The notes under the pieces: generated by a model
The model's database searches: none
What the model saw: the letters and a program-made list of their open reading frames with translations, nothing else
What the model was told of the DNA's origin: nothing
Made by a program: the position numbers and the translations under genes
Part shown: in pieces, positions 18,776-28,753 of the stretch
How positions within the stretch are numbered: position 1 is the stretch's first letter
Layout: each line of letters begins with the position of its first letter
Source of the DNA: Nitrososphaeria archaeon
GTDB lineage: Archaea; Thermoproteota; Nitrososphaeria; Nitrososphaerales; JACAEJ01
NCBI GenBank assembly: GCA_029775925.1
Contig: JARVKB010000018.1
Coordinates: forward strand, 23,266-87,265
DNA length: 64,000 nt
Reading direction: 5' to 3'

Positions 18776-20557
18776 TCAAAAGTCCATTGCATTAAGAATT
18801 TCTTCTGGCAACCCAGGGCATTGAATACTCAAGTAATATTTACTTTTGATTATTTGAGCCTTTACGAGTTCTTTCATTTCTTCCATACTACGATAGGTAA
18901 AAGGATTCAATTGACTAAGTCTTTCTTTTGATAAACCCTCCACTTTAGTCGATACAAGCACTTTCCCACCCCATATGGGATGGGGTTCATACTCGACAGC
19001 TCCTCTAGCAGCTTGAAGTAAGAATAACTCTGTCTCTTCTATTGTTGGGCTTGTCCCTCCAACAGGCTTGGGAATACCATCTGGCCCTATTTTGAGTTTT
19101 GATCTAGGCATCATGTAAATTTTATCGCCAAGTTTTTCTTCGACCCATTCATACTCTGATCCTATTTTACCAACTGTAGTTAGTAGGTATAAATCGATCG
19201 GATTGCCTTTCTCTTTCCTTTTCTTCAATATATCATAAAATCTGACTACATGTGCTGCATTGCCAACGCCCATAGTAAAAGGTAAACAATATCTTGACTC
19301 GTATAATTCTTTACCAACTACGGCCAGTGACTGGGCAGGATGGCCAACAGTTCTACCATCTGCTAACACTTTGGCAGCAAAAGCTAAATCTTCTATCTTA
19401 ACCCAAGCATAATCGCAAAAATTTCCCGGACTTATAAAAACTGCCATATTTAAAGGACTGCTTGAGTCTATTTGACCATCAAAATAACCGGTGTCTTCTA
19501 AGTAAAATACACTCCTAGCATTTCGATTTTGTGCTCCTTGATACTGGAAAAGTTTCCCTTCTAAGCTTGGGTTCCCATCGGGTCCGAATTCTGTATTCTC
19601 ATGTAAAGCATTAGGGGACATCGCGGCACGCCAGATCGGAAGTTGAAGCTCATTTATATCTTCAGTTTTGGTCCAGGAGCCCCTTTCAGAGCCATATACT
19701 CGATCCTCGAATATTGCCACAATATCGTCATTCCTTATAACTTGGTCTGATACGTATTCAGTTGGGTCTACACCGAATTGTTGAATGAATAAATGCTTAT
19801 TATGTTCGCCAAAGACATACATGCCATGTGTTGATTTTCCAGTACCAGTCAACCCCCAAATACACATTACGATTCTCTTAGATTTTCCATCGACTGTTTT
19901 CACAGTAAATTCCTTAAGAGAAGCGTGTTCACCACACCCGCCTTTTTTATAAACGAAATAAATCCAATGCGATAAAAATCCCTTCTTCACTTCACCTTGA
20001 TATGAGCTACAAGTAACAATTGTGTAATTATGGAAAGGAAAGCGAATTACGCGGAGCATTTGGTTAGTCCCAGGTATGTTTGGATTTCCCAAATAGTGTG
20101 GGATATTAATAAGCATGACATCAGGCTCTTCTTCTGAAGGTGCTGGGAAGTTTATTTGAGACCATCGATAAGCAATATCTGGGAATTGAGGATCACAATA
20201 CAACCGAGCATGCATTTTAACAGGAGACCCTTCCGATCCTAAATAACAGTCGACTTGGATTAGAGGACCCTGGGCTAAAATATGCTCAAGTACTCTCATC
20301 ATCAAAAATTTATACTCAGGTTTCAAATCCTCATCTTTCTCAATTACCACGCTTCCTACAGCAGATCTGTGCCAGATGTTTGAAGCCCAGCCCCAAGAAT
20401 TGTTCTTAAATTTTATACCATAAAGTTTTGCTCTTTCAAATAGATCTGGCGGATTATTCAATATTGCTGTAATACCTGCTCTCTCTTTTATTTTAATTAT
20501 ATTAAAAAAAAGATTTTTGAATCCTTCAATTGTTATGTCATCTTGTTTTATTAACAT
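18776..20557 (-). CDS. phosphoenolpyruvate carboxykinase (ATP-type-like)
   Basis: GLTGTGKSTHGMYVFGEHN P-loop, HRSAVGSVVI, GRTVGHPAQS; 593 aa. Confidence 0.8.
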   Translation of the reverse strand: MLIKQDDITIEGFKNLFFNIIKIKERAGITAILNNPPDLFERAKLYGIKFKNNSWGWASNIWHRSAVGSVVIEKDEDLKPEYKFLMMRVLEHILAQGPLIQVDCYLGSEGSPVKMHARLYCDPQFPDIAYRWSQINFPAPSEEEPDVMLINIPHYLGNPNIPGTNQMLRVIRFPFHNYTIVTCSSYQGEVKKGFLSHWIYFVYKKGGCGEHASLKEFTVKTVDGKSKRIVMCIWGLTGTGKSTHGMYVFGEHNKHLFIQQFGVDPTEYVSDQVIRNDDIVAIFEDRVYGSERGSWTKTEDINELQLPIWRAAMSPNALHENTEFGPDGNPSLEGKLFQYQGAQNRNARSVFYLEDTGYFDGQIDSSSPLNMAVFISPGNFCDYAWVKIEDLAFAAKVLADGRTVGHPAQSLAVVGKELYESRYCLPFTMGVGNAAHVVRFYDILKKRKEKGNPIDLYLLTTVGKIGSEYEWVEEKLGDKIYMMPRSKLKIGPDGIPKPVGGTSPTIEETELFLLQAARGAVEYEPHPIWGGKVLVSTKVEGLSKERLSQLNPFTYRSMEEMKELVKAQIIKSKYYLSIQCPGLPEEILNAMDF

Positions 20558-20578
20558 TTTAATACTCTCCTTTTCTTA

Positions 20579-20773
20579 TTAAATCGTATTATAAGAATAC
20601 CTGGTTATCAATGGTAAGGTGGACTCAGAACTTTTTCCTTTATGTGTAGATTTTAATTCCCAAAACATGTTTTTACATTCCATCATTATCATTAATTCTC
20701 CAAGTTTATGACGAAACGTAGTAGACAGATTACAAGCATCTCCCAGTAAGCTCAAGTTTTCTTTTAATCCCAT
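20579..20773 (-). CDS. hypothetical short protein
   Basis: 64 aa ORF upstream of and co-directional with PEPCK; no family recognised. Confidence 0.25.
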   Translation of the reverse strand: MGLKENLSLLGDACNLSTTFRHKLGELMIMMECKNMFWELKSTHKGKSSESTLPLITRYSYNTI

Positions 20774-20971
20774 ATTGCCACTGCCTATTACACCATATAA
20801 ATAAAATCTTTACTAATAAAATCTAAGTCAATACTCTTTCAAAGGCTAAATCTTTTCGAGTTTTTTATTTCCTTAACCATAGTTTTTAACTTCTTTTTTT
20901 ACTTCCATGTTATGCAGAGCATTATATTTTATATCCTTATAGAATTTTGCGTTTCCTTTCTGACATAAACA

Positions 20972-22105
20972 TTACTGAGAAAAATTCTTAACGGTGTTTG
21001 ATACTCTTTTAAGACATTCTAAAGCTGATTCATATTTCGGAAAGCCTTTCATTCCACATTCAGGACCAGCGTATGGGACTCTCTCAATACCATAATTACC
21101 TACTATCTTTTTCAACCTTTTTATCATAATTTCAATCGGCTCAAGAAAACCGTTCGGATTGATTATACCCTGATTTATTTCAGTCCAAGCTTTATCGACT
21201 CTTTGCATTAAAGCTACTTCATCTATCGCTCTGGATTCTGCCAAGATTTTATCCCGTATAAGCTTATCAAAATTCGTTATACATATGCTGGCTTTTAGAA
21301 ACTTATCTTTTTTCTCGAGAAATTGTTTCGTATTTTTCGACTCATATATAGAATCTTCAGCATGCGACTCAATTATATTTAGTGAATTTACCTCCCAGAA
21401 CAAATCATCTGCTGTATTGTGAAGGTGGATACACGAATATGCCCCCATCGAGACTACTTTGTGAGAAATGTCCTCCCATGACTTAAGTAATTCTTCCCTC
21501 CCTTCAGAGCCATAGTCTATCAAAGGATCACTTAAAAAACCAAAAGCTGGTTCATCGATAGCAACCAATTCTACTTCTGAGTATTTATTTTTATGAATGT
21601 TGTTTGATACGAATTCTAAAAGAACTTTACTTAACTCTTTGAATATGCCGCTTTTTCTATTTAAGAAAATAGATGATAAAGTGTATGGGCCAGTTATGCA
21701 TATTTTAATTTTAAAGGGATTGCCTATTTTTTCATAAATTCTTCGTGAATATCTTTTAATGGCTTGAACTTCAGGTATTTTCGCCATATTGGGTTTTACT
21801 GATAAGTTTCTAATGATTGAGTAATTATTCCCAATTTTCTTTATCCCTTCTATTTGATCTAAAAACATAGCATTCATATCCCTAAATTGTGGATAGTTTG
21901 GAATGTTTATCCCAGCCTCAAGTTTGTCTAAAAAGCTTTTAATGACTTTCTCCTCAAAATATTTTATAGGTTCGTATGAAGGATGGTTTATGCCGTAGAG
22001 AAGAGATAAGATAGAACTCAAGTTTATGGCTCCTTTTGAAAATTTATCAAATTCTCCAACAAAAGGAACGCTTCCAACATCGTAAGATTTTATTATATCA
22101 GACAA
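20972..22105 (-). CDS. cobalamin-independent methionine synthase (MetE C-domain)-like protein
   Basis: TGPYTLSSIFL, AIDEPAFGF, CIHLHNTADDLF, YAGPECGMKGFPKYESALECLKRV. Confidence 0.82.
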   Translation of the reverse strand: MSDIIKSYDVGSVPFVGEFDKFSKGAINLSSILSLLYGINHPSYEPIKYFEEKVIKSFLDKLEAGINIPNYPQFRDMNAMFLDQIEGIKKIGNNYSIIRNLSVKPNMAKIPEVQAIKRYSRRIYEKIGNPFKIKICITGPYTLSSIFLNRKSGIFKELSKVLLEFVSNNIHKNKYSEVELVAIDEPAFGFLSDPLIDYGSEGREELLKSWEDISHKVVSMGAYSCIHLHNTADDLFWEVNSLNIIESHAEDSIYESKNTKQFLEKKDKFLKASICITNFDKLIRDKILAESRAIDEVALMQRVDKAWTEINQGIINPNGFLEPIEIMIKRLKKIVGNYGIERVPYAGPECGMKGFPKYESALECLKRVSNTVKNFSQ

Positions 22106-22258
22106 AATTATCTACCCTTTAAGTTTGAAATAAGTGTTACCATGTCAAAAGGTTATCGTCATTTAACAAATACATATAAACCTTTAGTCAGCTCAAATTA
22201 CTCTAAATACTGTAAATTTTTATCTCTTAATGGTCATGGTAATGGACTAGTTATAAAA

Positions 22259-22379
22259 TGCGGGGGGTGGGATTTGAACCCACGAACCCCTAAGGGACAG
22301 GGTTTTAGGTTACCATTCTAAGCCCTGCGCGTCCAAGAAAATCGTTAATTTCTCTTTGACCAGACTTGGCAACCCCCGC
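22259..22379 (-). tRNA. tRNA-Leu(UAG) with two introns (22331-22353 D-arm; 22304-22316 anticodon loop)
   Basis: Manual fold: acceptor GCGGGGG/CCCCCGC, T-arm GTGGG-TTCAAAT-CCCAC, class II variable arm; removing 23+13 nt gives an 85-nt tRNA. Confidence 0.9.
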
Positions 22380-22524
22380 TCATATACCTTATCGATAAAG
22401 CCATATTTATTGTTAATTTGATTTGTGTACTAACGTGATTTATATGAGAAAACTTCATAATTTAAGTTATTTAATATTTTTAGATGAATTTCTTAAAATC
22501 CATTAATGATTATGAGAAAAGTAG

Positions 22525-22626
22525 TAGCCCGGGCCAGATTCGAACTGGCGTCTCCAGGTAACCCCTTTTGGGATCCAGAGCCTGGCATCCTTGGCCCTCG
22601 GGGTTTGACCGCTAGACGACCGGGCT
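22525..22626 (-). tRNA. tRNA-Gln(CUG) with two introns (about 22591-22604 D-arm; 22560-22574 anticodon loop 37/38)
   Basis: Manual fold: AGCCCGG/CCGGGCT, T-arm GCCAG-TTCGAAT-CTGGC; removing 14+15 nt gives a 73-nt tRNA with loop CTCTGGA. Confidence 0.9.
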
Positions 22627-22764
22627 ATATGGAGTCGTTTATAAAAGAAAAGATAAAACCTTTTCCAGCCTAAAGGATATGGAGACAGCAAGGATAGGAC
22701 GACGAGTATTCTCATTATTCAATTAATTCTAAGTTACGCGAGCAAGATAAATGGAGTAAAAAAG

Positions 22765-24159
22765 TTAAAGAGAAATTTTTTCTAATTTCTTTTTCTTTGT
22801 TTCAATTCCTAAGATAATTACCATAAATCCAGCCAATATGTGGATAAATGCAAATACTATAAATGTTGAATATAGTCCGAACGTATTAAGTAAGAATGGT
22901 GTTAAAGTTGGAGCAAACACTCCCATTATCCTGCCGACAGACGCAGCTATGCCAGTTCCAGTTCCTCTAAATCTAGTCGGGTAAAGTTCAGGTGTATATG
23001 CGTAGAGACCAGCCCATGCACCTAAATTGAAGAATGAGATTAATGAACTCCAAATCAATATTTGCTCAATTTGCATGGATAAGCCTAATAGATAGGAACT
23101 AATACCTGCCGAAATTAAGTAAATCGCCAACACCTTCTTTCTACCAATTTTATCAAGTAAGAAAGTAGCACTGTAATAACCTGGAATTTGGAATAGAGTA
23201 ACAATTAGTACAAATTCCAATGATTTAACTATCTTTAAGTTAAATGGTGGTTCTGAATAAATTGTTGGTAACCAAATAAATATGCCATGGTAGGTATAAA
23301 CTAAAGCACCCCAAAGCACCCAAAGTAATATTGTTCTCCTAATGTAATAAGTTGAAAATAAGATAGAAAGAATATCCCTCCATCCAAACTTCTCTTCCTT
23401 AAATTCAAGCATTTTCTTGGGGATGTCAAAATCAAGCTTTTTTAGAATATCTAAAACCTCATTACTTCTTCCTTTACTTTGCAAATATCTAATCGATTCT
23501 GGCAAGAATTTGATAACAATTGGAACTAAAATTATCACTAAAAATGCAACGTAGAATCCTAGTCTCCAACCGTGAGTTGGTACAACCAGATAACCATAAA
23601 ATAATCCAATTAATACACCGTAAACCCACGACGATTCAACCAAACCTAAGAAAGTCCCCCTATATCTTATTGGCGAGTACTCAGCGATGTATACTGCTGG
23701 TAATGGCAAAGTTCCTCCTGCACCAAATCCCGATAAGAATCTAAGAGCAGCCATGCTCCAGACATCCCACGCAATCGATGATAATCCCATGAATATTGAT
23801 GAGATAAATATTAAAAGCGCTAATGCCTTACATCTTCCAATAATATCGCAAATTCTTCCAGACAGTAATGCACCAAAGACCATTCCAACATAGAATGAGC
23901 TTGCAAGCATACCAGCAGTAACTGGAGCCAAATTCCATTCAATACTGATCGATTTTAATGCCACCGAGTGCAAAACTAATTCTTAAGACTTTAGACCATA
24001 AATTAGCGAGGTTATGGCAAGTATCTTGTAATGAAAACCCCTTAAGTTCGCCTTGTCTAAAGGCTCTCCTATTGAGTTTGTGCTTATTTTATGTGACGTG
24101 AACCAATGAAGGCTGGATGGGAATACTTTCTCTAAGAATTTTATCAAACCCTTTTTCAT
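22765..24159 (-). pseudogene. MFS (sugar-porter-like) transporter, interrupted by an in-frame TAA within a 38-bp patch copied from nadK
   Basis: ORF 22765-23973 is the C-terminal part; upstream in the same frame MKKGLIKFLEKVFPSSLHWFTSHKISTNSIGEPLDKANLRGFHYKILAITSLIYGLKS*ELVLHSVALKSISIEWNLAP. Confidence 0.8.
23958..23995. repeat. 38-bp exact direct repeat, copy 1 (inside the MFS 5' region)
   Basis: ATGCCACCGAGTGCAAAACTAATTCTTAAGACTTTAGA, identical to 25061-25098. Confidence 0.95.
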
Positions 24160-24259
24160 GCCTTCTCTTTAATTTGCAAAAATAGGAAAAGGATAAAAAC
24201 ATGTTGAAAGTGGCAAAAATAGAATAAAAAATATGCTTTAAGGGAGTCGTTGCCAGTAC

Positions 24260-25255
24260 ATGGCGTTAATATTTTACAAGAAGGTTTTAGAGACCATCAT
24301 AAATAGTGTTAAGAAAGTTCTTGATGATTTTAAGATGGATTACAAAATAGTTCAAGAAATATCTGACCAAGATCTGGAGTCTTCTGATCTTTTAATAGTA
24401 ATAGGCGAGGATAGAGACGTTTTACAAGCCTTCCATAAAATTGGAAAAGCAAAGGTGCTTGTACTCGGCGTTAATGATTCTAATGAAAGTAGTTTTCTTA
24501 CTGAAATTAGCATTAAAGATTTTCGGAAAGCTCTTAAAAAGTTTAAAGATGGAGAATATAAGATAGAAGAAGTTACAAGACTTAACGTAATGGTCGATGA
24601 TAAAGAATTACCCCCTGCTTTAAATGAGGTCGCAATATTCTCATCCAAGAGCGCTACACTCATTGAATATTTGTTGACTATTGATAAAGAAGTTATCTGG
24701 AGAGATTATAGCGATGGTGTGATTATATCCACACCGACAGGATCTACTGCCTATTCTATGTCTGCTGGTGGCCCGATGGTGCTTCATGACGTTGAGGCAT
24801 TTTCAATAGTTTCTGTGAATTCTTTAGATATAACAAGAAAGCCTTTGATCGTATCTAATAAATCTCATATAAAGATCAGCGAAATAAGCAGTGTTCATGG
24901 ATGTGAAGTTATAGTTGATGGCATATATAGAGTCAGGGTTAGAAAAGAAGTTAAGATTTCTAAGTTCCCTGAGCCTGCAAGGTTTGTAAGACCGTTTAAT
25001 AATTCAAAAGTTATGGAAAAAATGGTTAAGAAGGTCAAGCTTGCAGAAGAATTATTAAAGATGCCACCGAGTGCAAAACTAATTCTTAAGACTTTAGAAT
25101 ACGAAGGGCCGTTGACCCAAAAAGATTTGGTGAAAAAGACCATGCTTCCCGATAGGACTGCAAGACTGGCTTTATCATTGCTAATACAAAAGGGGTTGGT
25201 TAGAAGGAGATCTATGCTTAGAGATGCCAGACAAAAAGTATACTACATATCTTGA
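24260..25255 (+). CDS. nadK: NAD kinase-like protein with C-terminal winged-helix domain
   Basis: ALNEVAIFS, TPTGSTAYSMSAGGPMV motifs; C-terminal PPSAKLILKTLEYEGPLTQKDLVKKTMLPDRTARLALSLLIQKGLVRRR wHTH. Confidence 0.88.
   Translation: MALIFYKKVLETIINSVKKVLDDFKMDYKIVQEISDQDLESSDLLIVIGEDRDVLQAFHKIGKAKVLVLGVNDSNESSFLTEISIKDFRKALKKFKDGEYKIEEVTRLNVMVDDKELPPALNEVAIFSSKSATLIEYLLTIDKEVIWRDYSDGVIISTPTGSTAYSMSAGGPMVLHDVEAFSIVSVNSLDITRKPLIVSNKSHIKISEISSVHGCEVIVDGIYRVRVRKEVKISKFPEPARFVRPFNNSKVMEKMVKKVKLAEELLKMPPSAKLILKTLEYEGPLTQKDLVKKTMLPDRTARLALSLLIQKGLVRRRSMLRDARQKVYYIS
25061..25098. repeat. 38-bp exact direct repeat, copy 2 (likely donor, in nadK coding sequence)
   Basis: Encodes MPPSAKLILKTLE in frame within nadK. 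Confidence 0.95.
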
Positions 25256-25372
25256 TTAAATAAAAACAGGATAATAGAAATATATATTCGAAATTTTAAA
25301 TCAAGTATACATACTATCCAGAAGATTAAGTTTAAATACGATTACTTCCCTTTCCTTTTGGAGCGAACAAAA

Positions 25373-25765
25373 ATGCCTAAGAAGAATTCTAACTCTGGTG
25401 CGCAAAATGATCCAAATGAAATAAAGCCCGAAGCTCCGGCTCAAGCAACGCCTCCTACCGAAAAGACACCACAAGAAGCAAAAATTGAGAGAAAATTTCC
25501 TCCAAATCACATATATGTTGGAAAGAAACCCATCATGAGTTATGCTATGTCCGCTCTGATTCAACTTACTCAGAGCGACAAAATAGTCATTAAAGCTCGT
25601 GGAATGGCTATCTCAAGAGCAGTGGATGTGGCAGAGATAGTGACAAAAAGGTTAGGAAATAACGCATTCGTAGTCAAAGACATAAAGATAGATACGGAGC
25701 TAGTGGGCTCAGGAGAAGAATCAAGAAACGTTTCTACAATAGAAATTATCGTGGGCAAAAAATAG
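25373..25765 (+). CDS. alba: Alba DNA/RNA-binding chromatin protein with long N-terminal tail
   Basis: NHIYVGKKPIMSYAMSALIQL...IKARGMAISRAVDVAEIVTKR; ATG 25373 preferred over tracked TTG 25358 given TATA-like TTTAAATA near 25331. Confidence 0.92.
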   Translation: MPKKNSNSGAQNDPNEIKPEAPAQATPPTEKTPQEAKIERKFPPNHIYVGKKPIMSYAMSALIQLTQSDKIVIKARGMAISRAVDVAEIVTKRLGNNAFVVKDIKIDTELVGSGEESRNVSTIEIIVGKK

Positions 25766-25902
25766 GACTGTTTAAAAACAAACATAATATATAATCCATT
25801 AGGTATTGGGTTACTTAGAAGATACCATTTAACTTTAAGGATAGGTAAAAATCTATAAGCCTCTTAGAATACTCATAATACGAATAGGTAAAGTGGAGTC
25901 TC

Positions 25903-27057
25903 ATGCAAGTTCCTTCAAAAGGTAAGGATTGCAAAATATGTGGAAAAACTTCCCAATATTTATCTAGAGCCATTGATGTTTGTCGATCCTGTATTCGTAA
26001 CTGCCCTGTCGATGCAGTAAGAATCTCTTTAGAGAATCATAGGAAGGTTAGAAGAATCTTTAACCTTCCTGAAGTAATTCCTAAAACAACATCCGGCATA
26101 CCTTGTAATGTATGCTCTAATGAATGTAAGATAGGAGTGAATGAATCTGGTTATTGTGGTTTAAGAAAAAACGAGAAAGGAAGGCTAATAAGCCTTGTTA
26201 ATCCAAACAATGGATTATACCATGCATATCTTGACCCTCATGTTACCAACTGTTGCGCTGCATGGTTCTGCCCAGCTGGGACAGGATCGGGGTACCCAAA
26301 ATTTTCACTATGTAAAGGTCCTGAAATAGGCTACTATAATCTTGCCATATTCTTTTATGGTTGTAATTTTGATTGTTTGTTCTGTCAGAATTGGTCTCAT
26401 AAAGATATTGATTCTGCACCATCCAATACTATTGATGACTTAGTTGAGCGTACATTACGTAATCCTAAAATCACTTGCTGGTGCTTTTTTGGGGGATCGC
26501 CAGAGCCCCAGCTTCCTTTCGCTCTTAAAGCTTCTGAAAGAGTTCTTGAACAAATACCAAAGGATAGAGTTCTTCGCATCTGCTTTGAATGGAATGGTTG
26601 TGGTCATCAAAATCTGGTTAGAAAAGCTGCCGAAATCGCTCTTAGAAGTGGAGGGAACATAAAGTTTGATCTAAAATGTTTTGACGAGAATATGAGCTTA
26701 GCACTAAGTGGTGTATCCAATAGACAAGCTTTTAATAACTTTGAGATGATCGCTCATGATTTCCATTCTTTAAGAAAAGATCCTCCACTCCTTACAGCTA
26801 CAACTCTCATGATTCCAGGATATATTGATGAATATGAGGTCGAAGGAATAGCGAAATTTATAGCCAATCTGGATCGGAAAATCCCTTACAGTTTATTAGC
26901 TTTTCATCCAGATTTTTTGATGAAAGATTTACCTATAACACCAATAGATCAAGCTTTAAGATGCTATAATGTAGCTAAAAAGTATTTAGAAAAAGTAAAT
27001 GTTGGGAATTTACACTTACTTGGTTGTCGAAACATAGAAGATTTCACAAAAAAATAG
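25903..27057 (+). CDS. radical SAM protein (AmmeMemoRadiSam/PflA-activase-like)
   Basis: GCNFDCLFCQNWSHK CxxxCxxC cluster, N-terminal CKICG...CRSCIRNCPVDA and CNVCSNECKIG. Confidence 0.85.
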   Translation: MQVPSKGKDCKICGKTSQYLSRAIDVCRSCIRNCPVDAVRISLENHRKVRRIFNLPEVIPKTTSGIPCNVCSNECKIGVNESGYCGLRKNEKGRLISLVNPNNGLYHAYLDPHVTNCCAAWFCPAGTGSGYPKFSLCKGPEIGYYNLAIFFYGCNFDCLFCQNWSHKDIDSAPSNTIDDLVERTLRNPKITCWCFFGGSPEPQLPFALKASERVLEQIPKDRVLRICFEWNGCGHQNLVRKAAEIALRSGGNIKFDLKCFDENMSLALSGVSNRQAFNNFEMIAHDFHSLRKDPPLLTATTLMIPGYIDEYEVEGIAKFIANLDRKIPYSLLAFHPDFLMKDLPITPIDQALRCYNVAKKYLEKVNVGNLHLLGCRNIEDFTKK

Positions 27058-27071
27058 AATGATTTTGATTT

Positions 27072-27377
27072 TTATTCTATTGAAACTTTTCTAGCACGCA
27101 ATTTTTCTTTAAAAGGTACTTTGATCTTTAATAATCCGTTTTCAAATTTGGCCTTTGCTTCATCGATCTTTACGTCGTGAGCCAGAGTATAACACCCTGA
27201 ATAAGCCAACTCTTCCTTATTGGCATCAACACAAAATCCCCTACTCCAGAAATAGAGATTGATCTCTTCTTTCTTAACTCCAGGAAGCTCCACTTCAATT
27301 TCATAGCCTTCGTCTTTTTCATCATGGCACATACTTACATTAGGAAGGATGGTAATTTTTGCTTTTTTCTCTGACAT
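27072..27377 (-). CDS. small heat shock protein (Hsp20 family)
   Basis: YEIEVELPGVKKEEINLYFW...AKFENGLLKIKVPFKE. Confidence 0.88.
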   Translation of the reverse strand: MSEKKAKITILPNVSMCHDEKDEGYEIEVELPGVKKEEINLYFWSRGFCVDANKEELAYSGCYTLAHDVKIDEAKAKFENGLLKIKVPFKEKLRARKVSIE

Positions 27378-27437
27378 AAATATTATTACAATTTAATTAT
27401 TTATAACTTTTTTTATAGATTTTTAATAAGGAACAAG

Positions 27438-28688
27438 ATGAAAAATTTGACAAAATTATCAGATAGAGTAGAATATTTGAAAGCAGATCTGATAAAGCTT
27501 GCATCTCTTTTAATAAAAACAGGAAGTGAAAACCCTCCAGGAGATACATCAAAGGTAGCAATCGTAATCGAAGATTATCTCAAATCCATAGGACTGGGCT
27601 CAAGGCTTATAGAACCTATGAAGGGGCATGTGAATGTAATGACGAGCATTGGTAGTGGTGATTATGGACTTATACTTTGTGGGCACGTAGATACAGTACC
27701 AATTGGTGATTTAAGTAAGTGGAGCTTTGATCCTTTTTCCGGAGAAATAATGGGAGGTTATATTTTAGGCAGAGGTGCTACAGATATGAAAGGAGGGGTA
27801 GCGAGCATTATTACAGCTATAAACGCTCTAATCGAATATGAAAAAATATTGAATGAAAAAATCGTTGTAGCTTTATTTTGTGATGAAGAAACAGGAGGGC
27901 ATTACGGAGCTCGTTGGATTATTCAAAATCAATTGATAAAAGGAAAAGCCATGATAATTGGTGAACCATCAAATTATCACCGATCAGGCCACGTAATAAT
28001 AGCTGGGGAAAGAGGAGTATTATGGTCAAGATTAAAGTTTGATGGTTTTTCCCATCATGGAAGTAGACCTATGCTAGGAGATAATGCTATAATGCATGCA
28101 GTAAAAGCTCTCTCAAAATTAAAAAGTCCTATAATATCAAAAGTAAGAACGCCTTATGAAGCTGTAAAGCTTGTAAGATGGGGTAAAAAAGTACTAACAA
28201 AAGAATATGAAGATAGAAAGAGTCTAAAGCCTCAGTACGCTCTGGACCATTATACACTGAACATCGGTGTGATAAAAGGAGGAGTGAAAGCTAATGTTGT
28301 GGCAGATTCATGTGAAGTAGAAATTGATTTAAGGATACCTATTGGAGGAAGTAAAGAAGAAGCAGAAAAGATAATTCGAAGTCTAACAAAAGAAGGTAAA
28401 GTAGAATATTTTAACTATGCTCCACCTTCTTTTACTCCTCTCGGGAGTAATATCATTAAGGTTTTAAGAAAAGTCAGTCGATCTGTATTTAAGGAAAATA
28501 CACCAGTCATATGTATAGCGGCTACAACTGATGCTCATTATTTTAGGTCTGCTTTAAAAATTCCTGTAGTTTCTTATGGACCTGGTTATGAAGATCTTTG
28601 TCACGTATATGATGAGAGAGTTGATGTTAATGATTTACTAGGATGTGCAAAGGTTTACGCTGAGACAGCTATGTTAATATCGTCTTAA
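27438..28688 (+). CDS. M20 family peptidase/deacylase (ArgE/DapE-like)
   Basis: LCGHVDTVPIGD, GRGATDMKGGVAS, CDEETGGHYGARW, GEPSNY. Confidence 0.92.
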   Translation: MKNLTKLSDRVEYLKADLIKLASLLIKTGSENPPGDTSKVAIVIEDYLKSIGLGSRLIEPMKGHVNVMTSIGSGDYGLILCGHVDTVPIGDLSKWSFDPFSGEIMGGYILGRGATDMKGGVASIITAINALIEYEKILNEKIVVALFCDEETGGHYGARWIIQNQLIKGKAMIIGEPSNYHRSGHVIIAGERGVLWSRLKFDGFSHHGSRPMLGDNAIMHAVKALSKLKSPIISKVRTPYEAVKLVRWGKKVLTKEYEDRKSLKPQYALDHYTLNIGVIKGGVKANVVADSCEVEIDLRIPIGGSKEEAEKIIRSLTKEGKVEYFNYAPPSFTPLGSNIIKVLRKVSRSVFKENTPVICIAATTDAHYFRSALKIPVVSYGPGYEDLCHVYDERVDVNDLLGCAKVYAETAMLISS

Positions 28689-28753
28689 CCCTACTCATTT
28701 GAACCAATGAAATATTTATTAGTTTAAAAGATAGTGTTAATATTTGAGTAATA

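Noticed and set aside
10474-22105. Methionine/SAM-cycle cluster (mtnP, ahcY, metG, metE-like)
   Set aside because: The genes are on different strands and interspersed with unrelated genes, so no operon-level evidence for a dedicated system.
22503-22715. 70-aa minus-strand ORF in the track
   Set aside because: It overlaps the tRNA-Gln gene almost entirely; spurious translation.
22765-23973. MFS ORF starting at the TTG within the 38-bp repeat (MHSVA...)
   Set aside because: The start lies inside the copied nadK patch and lacks TM1; the real frame begins upstream at about 24159.
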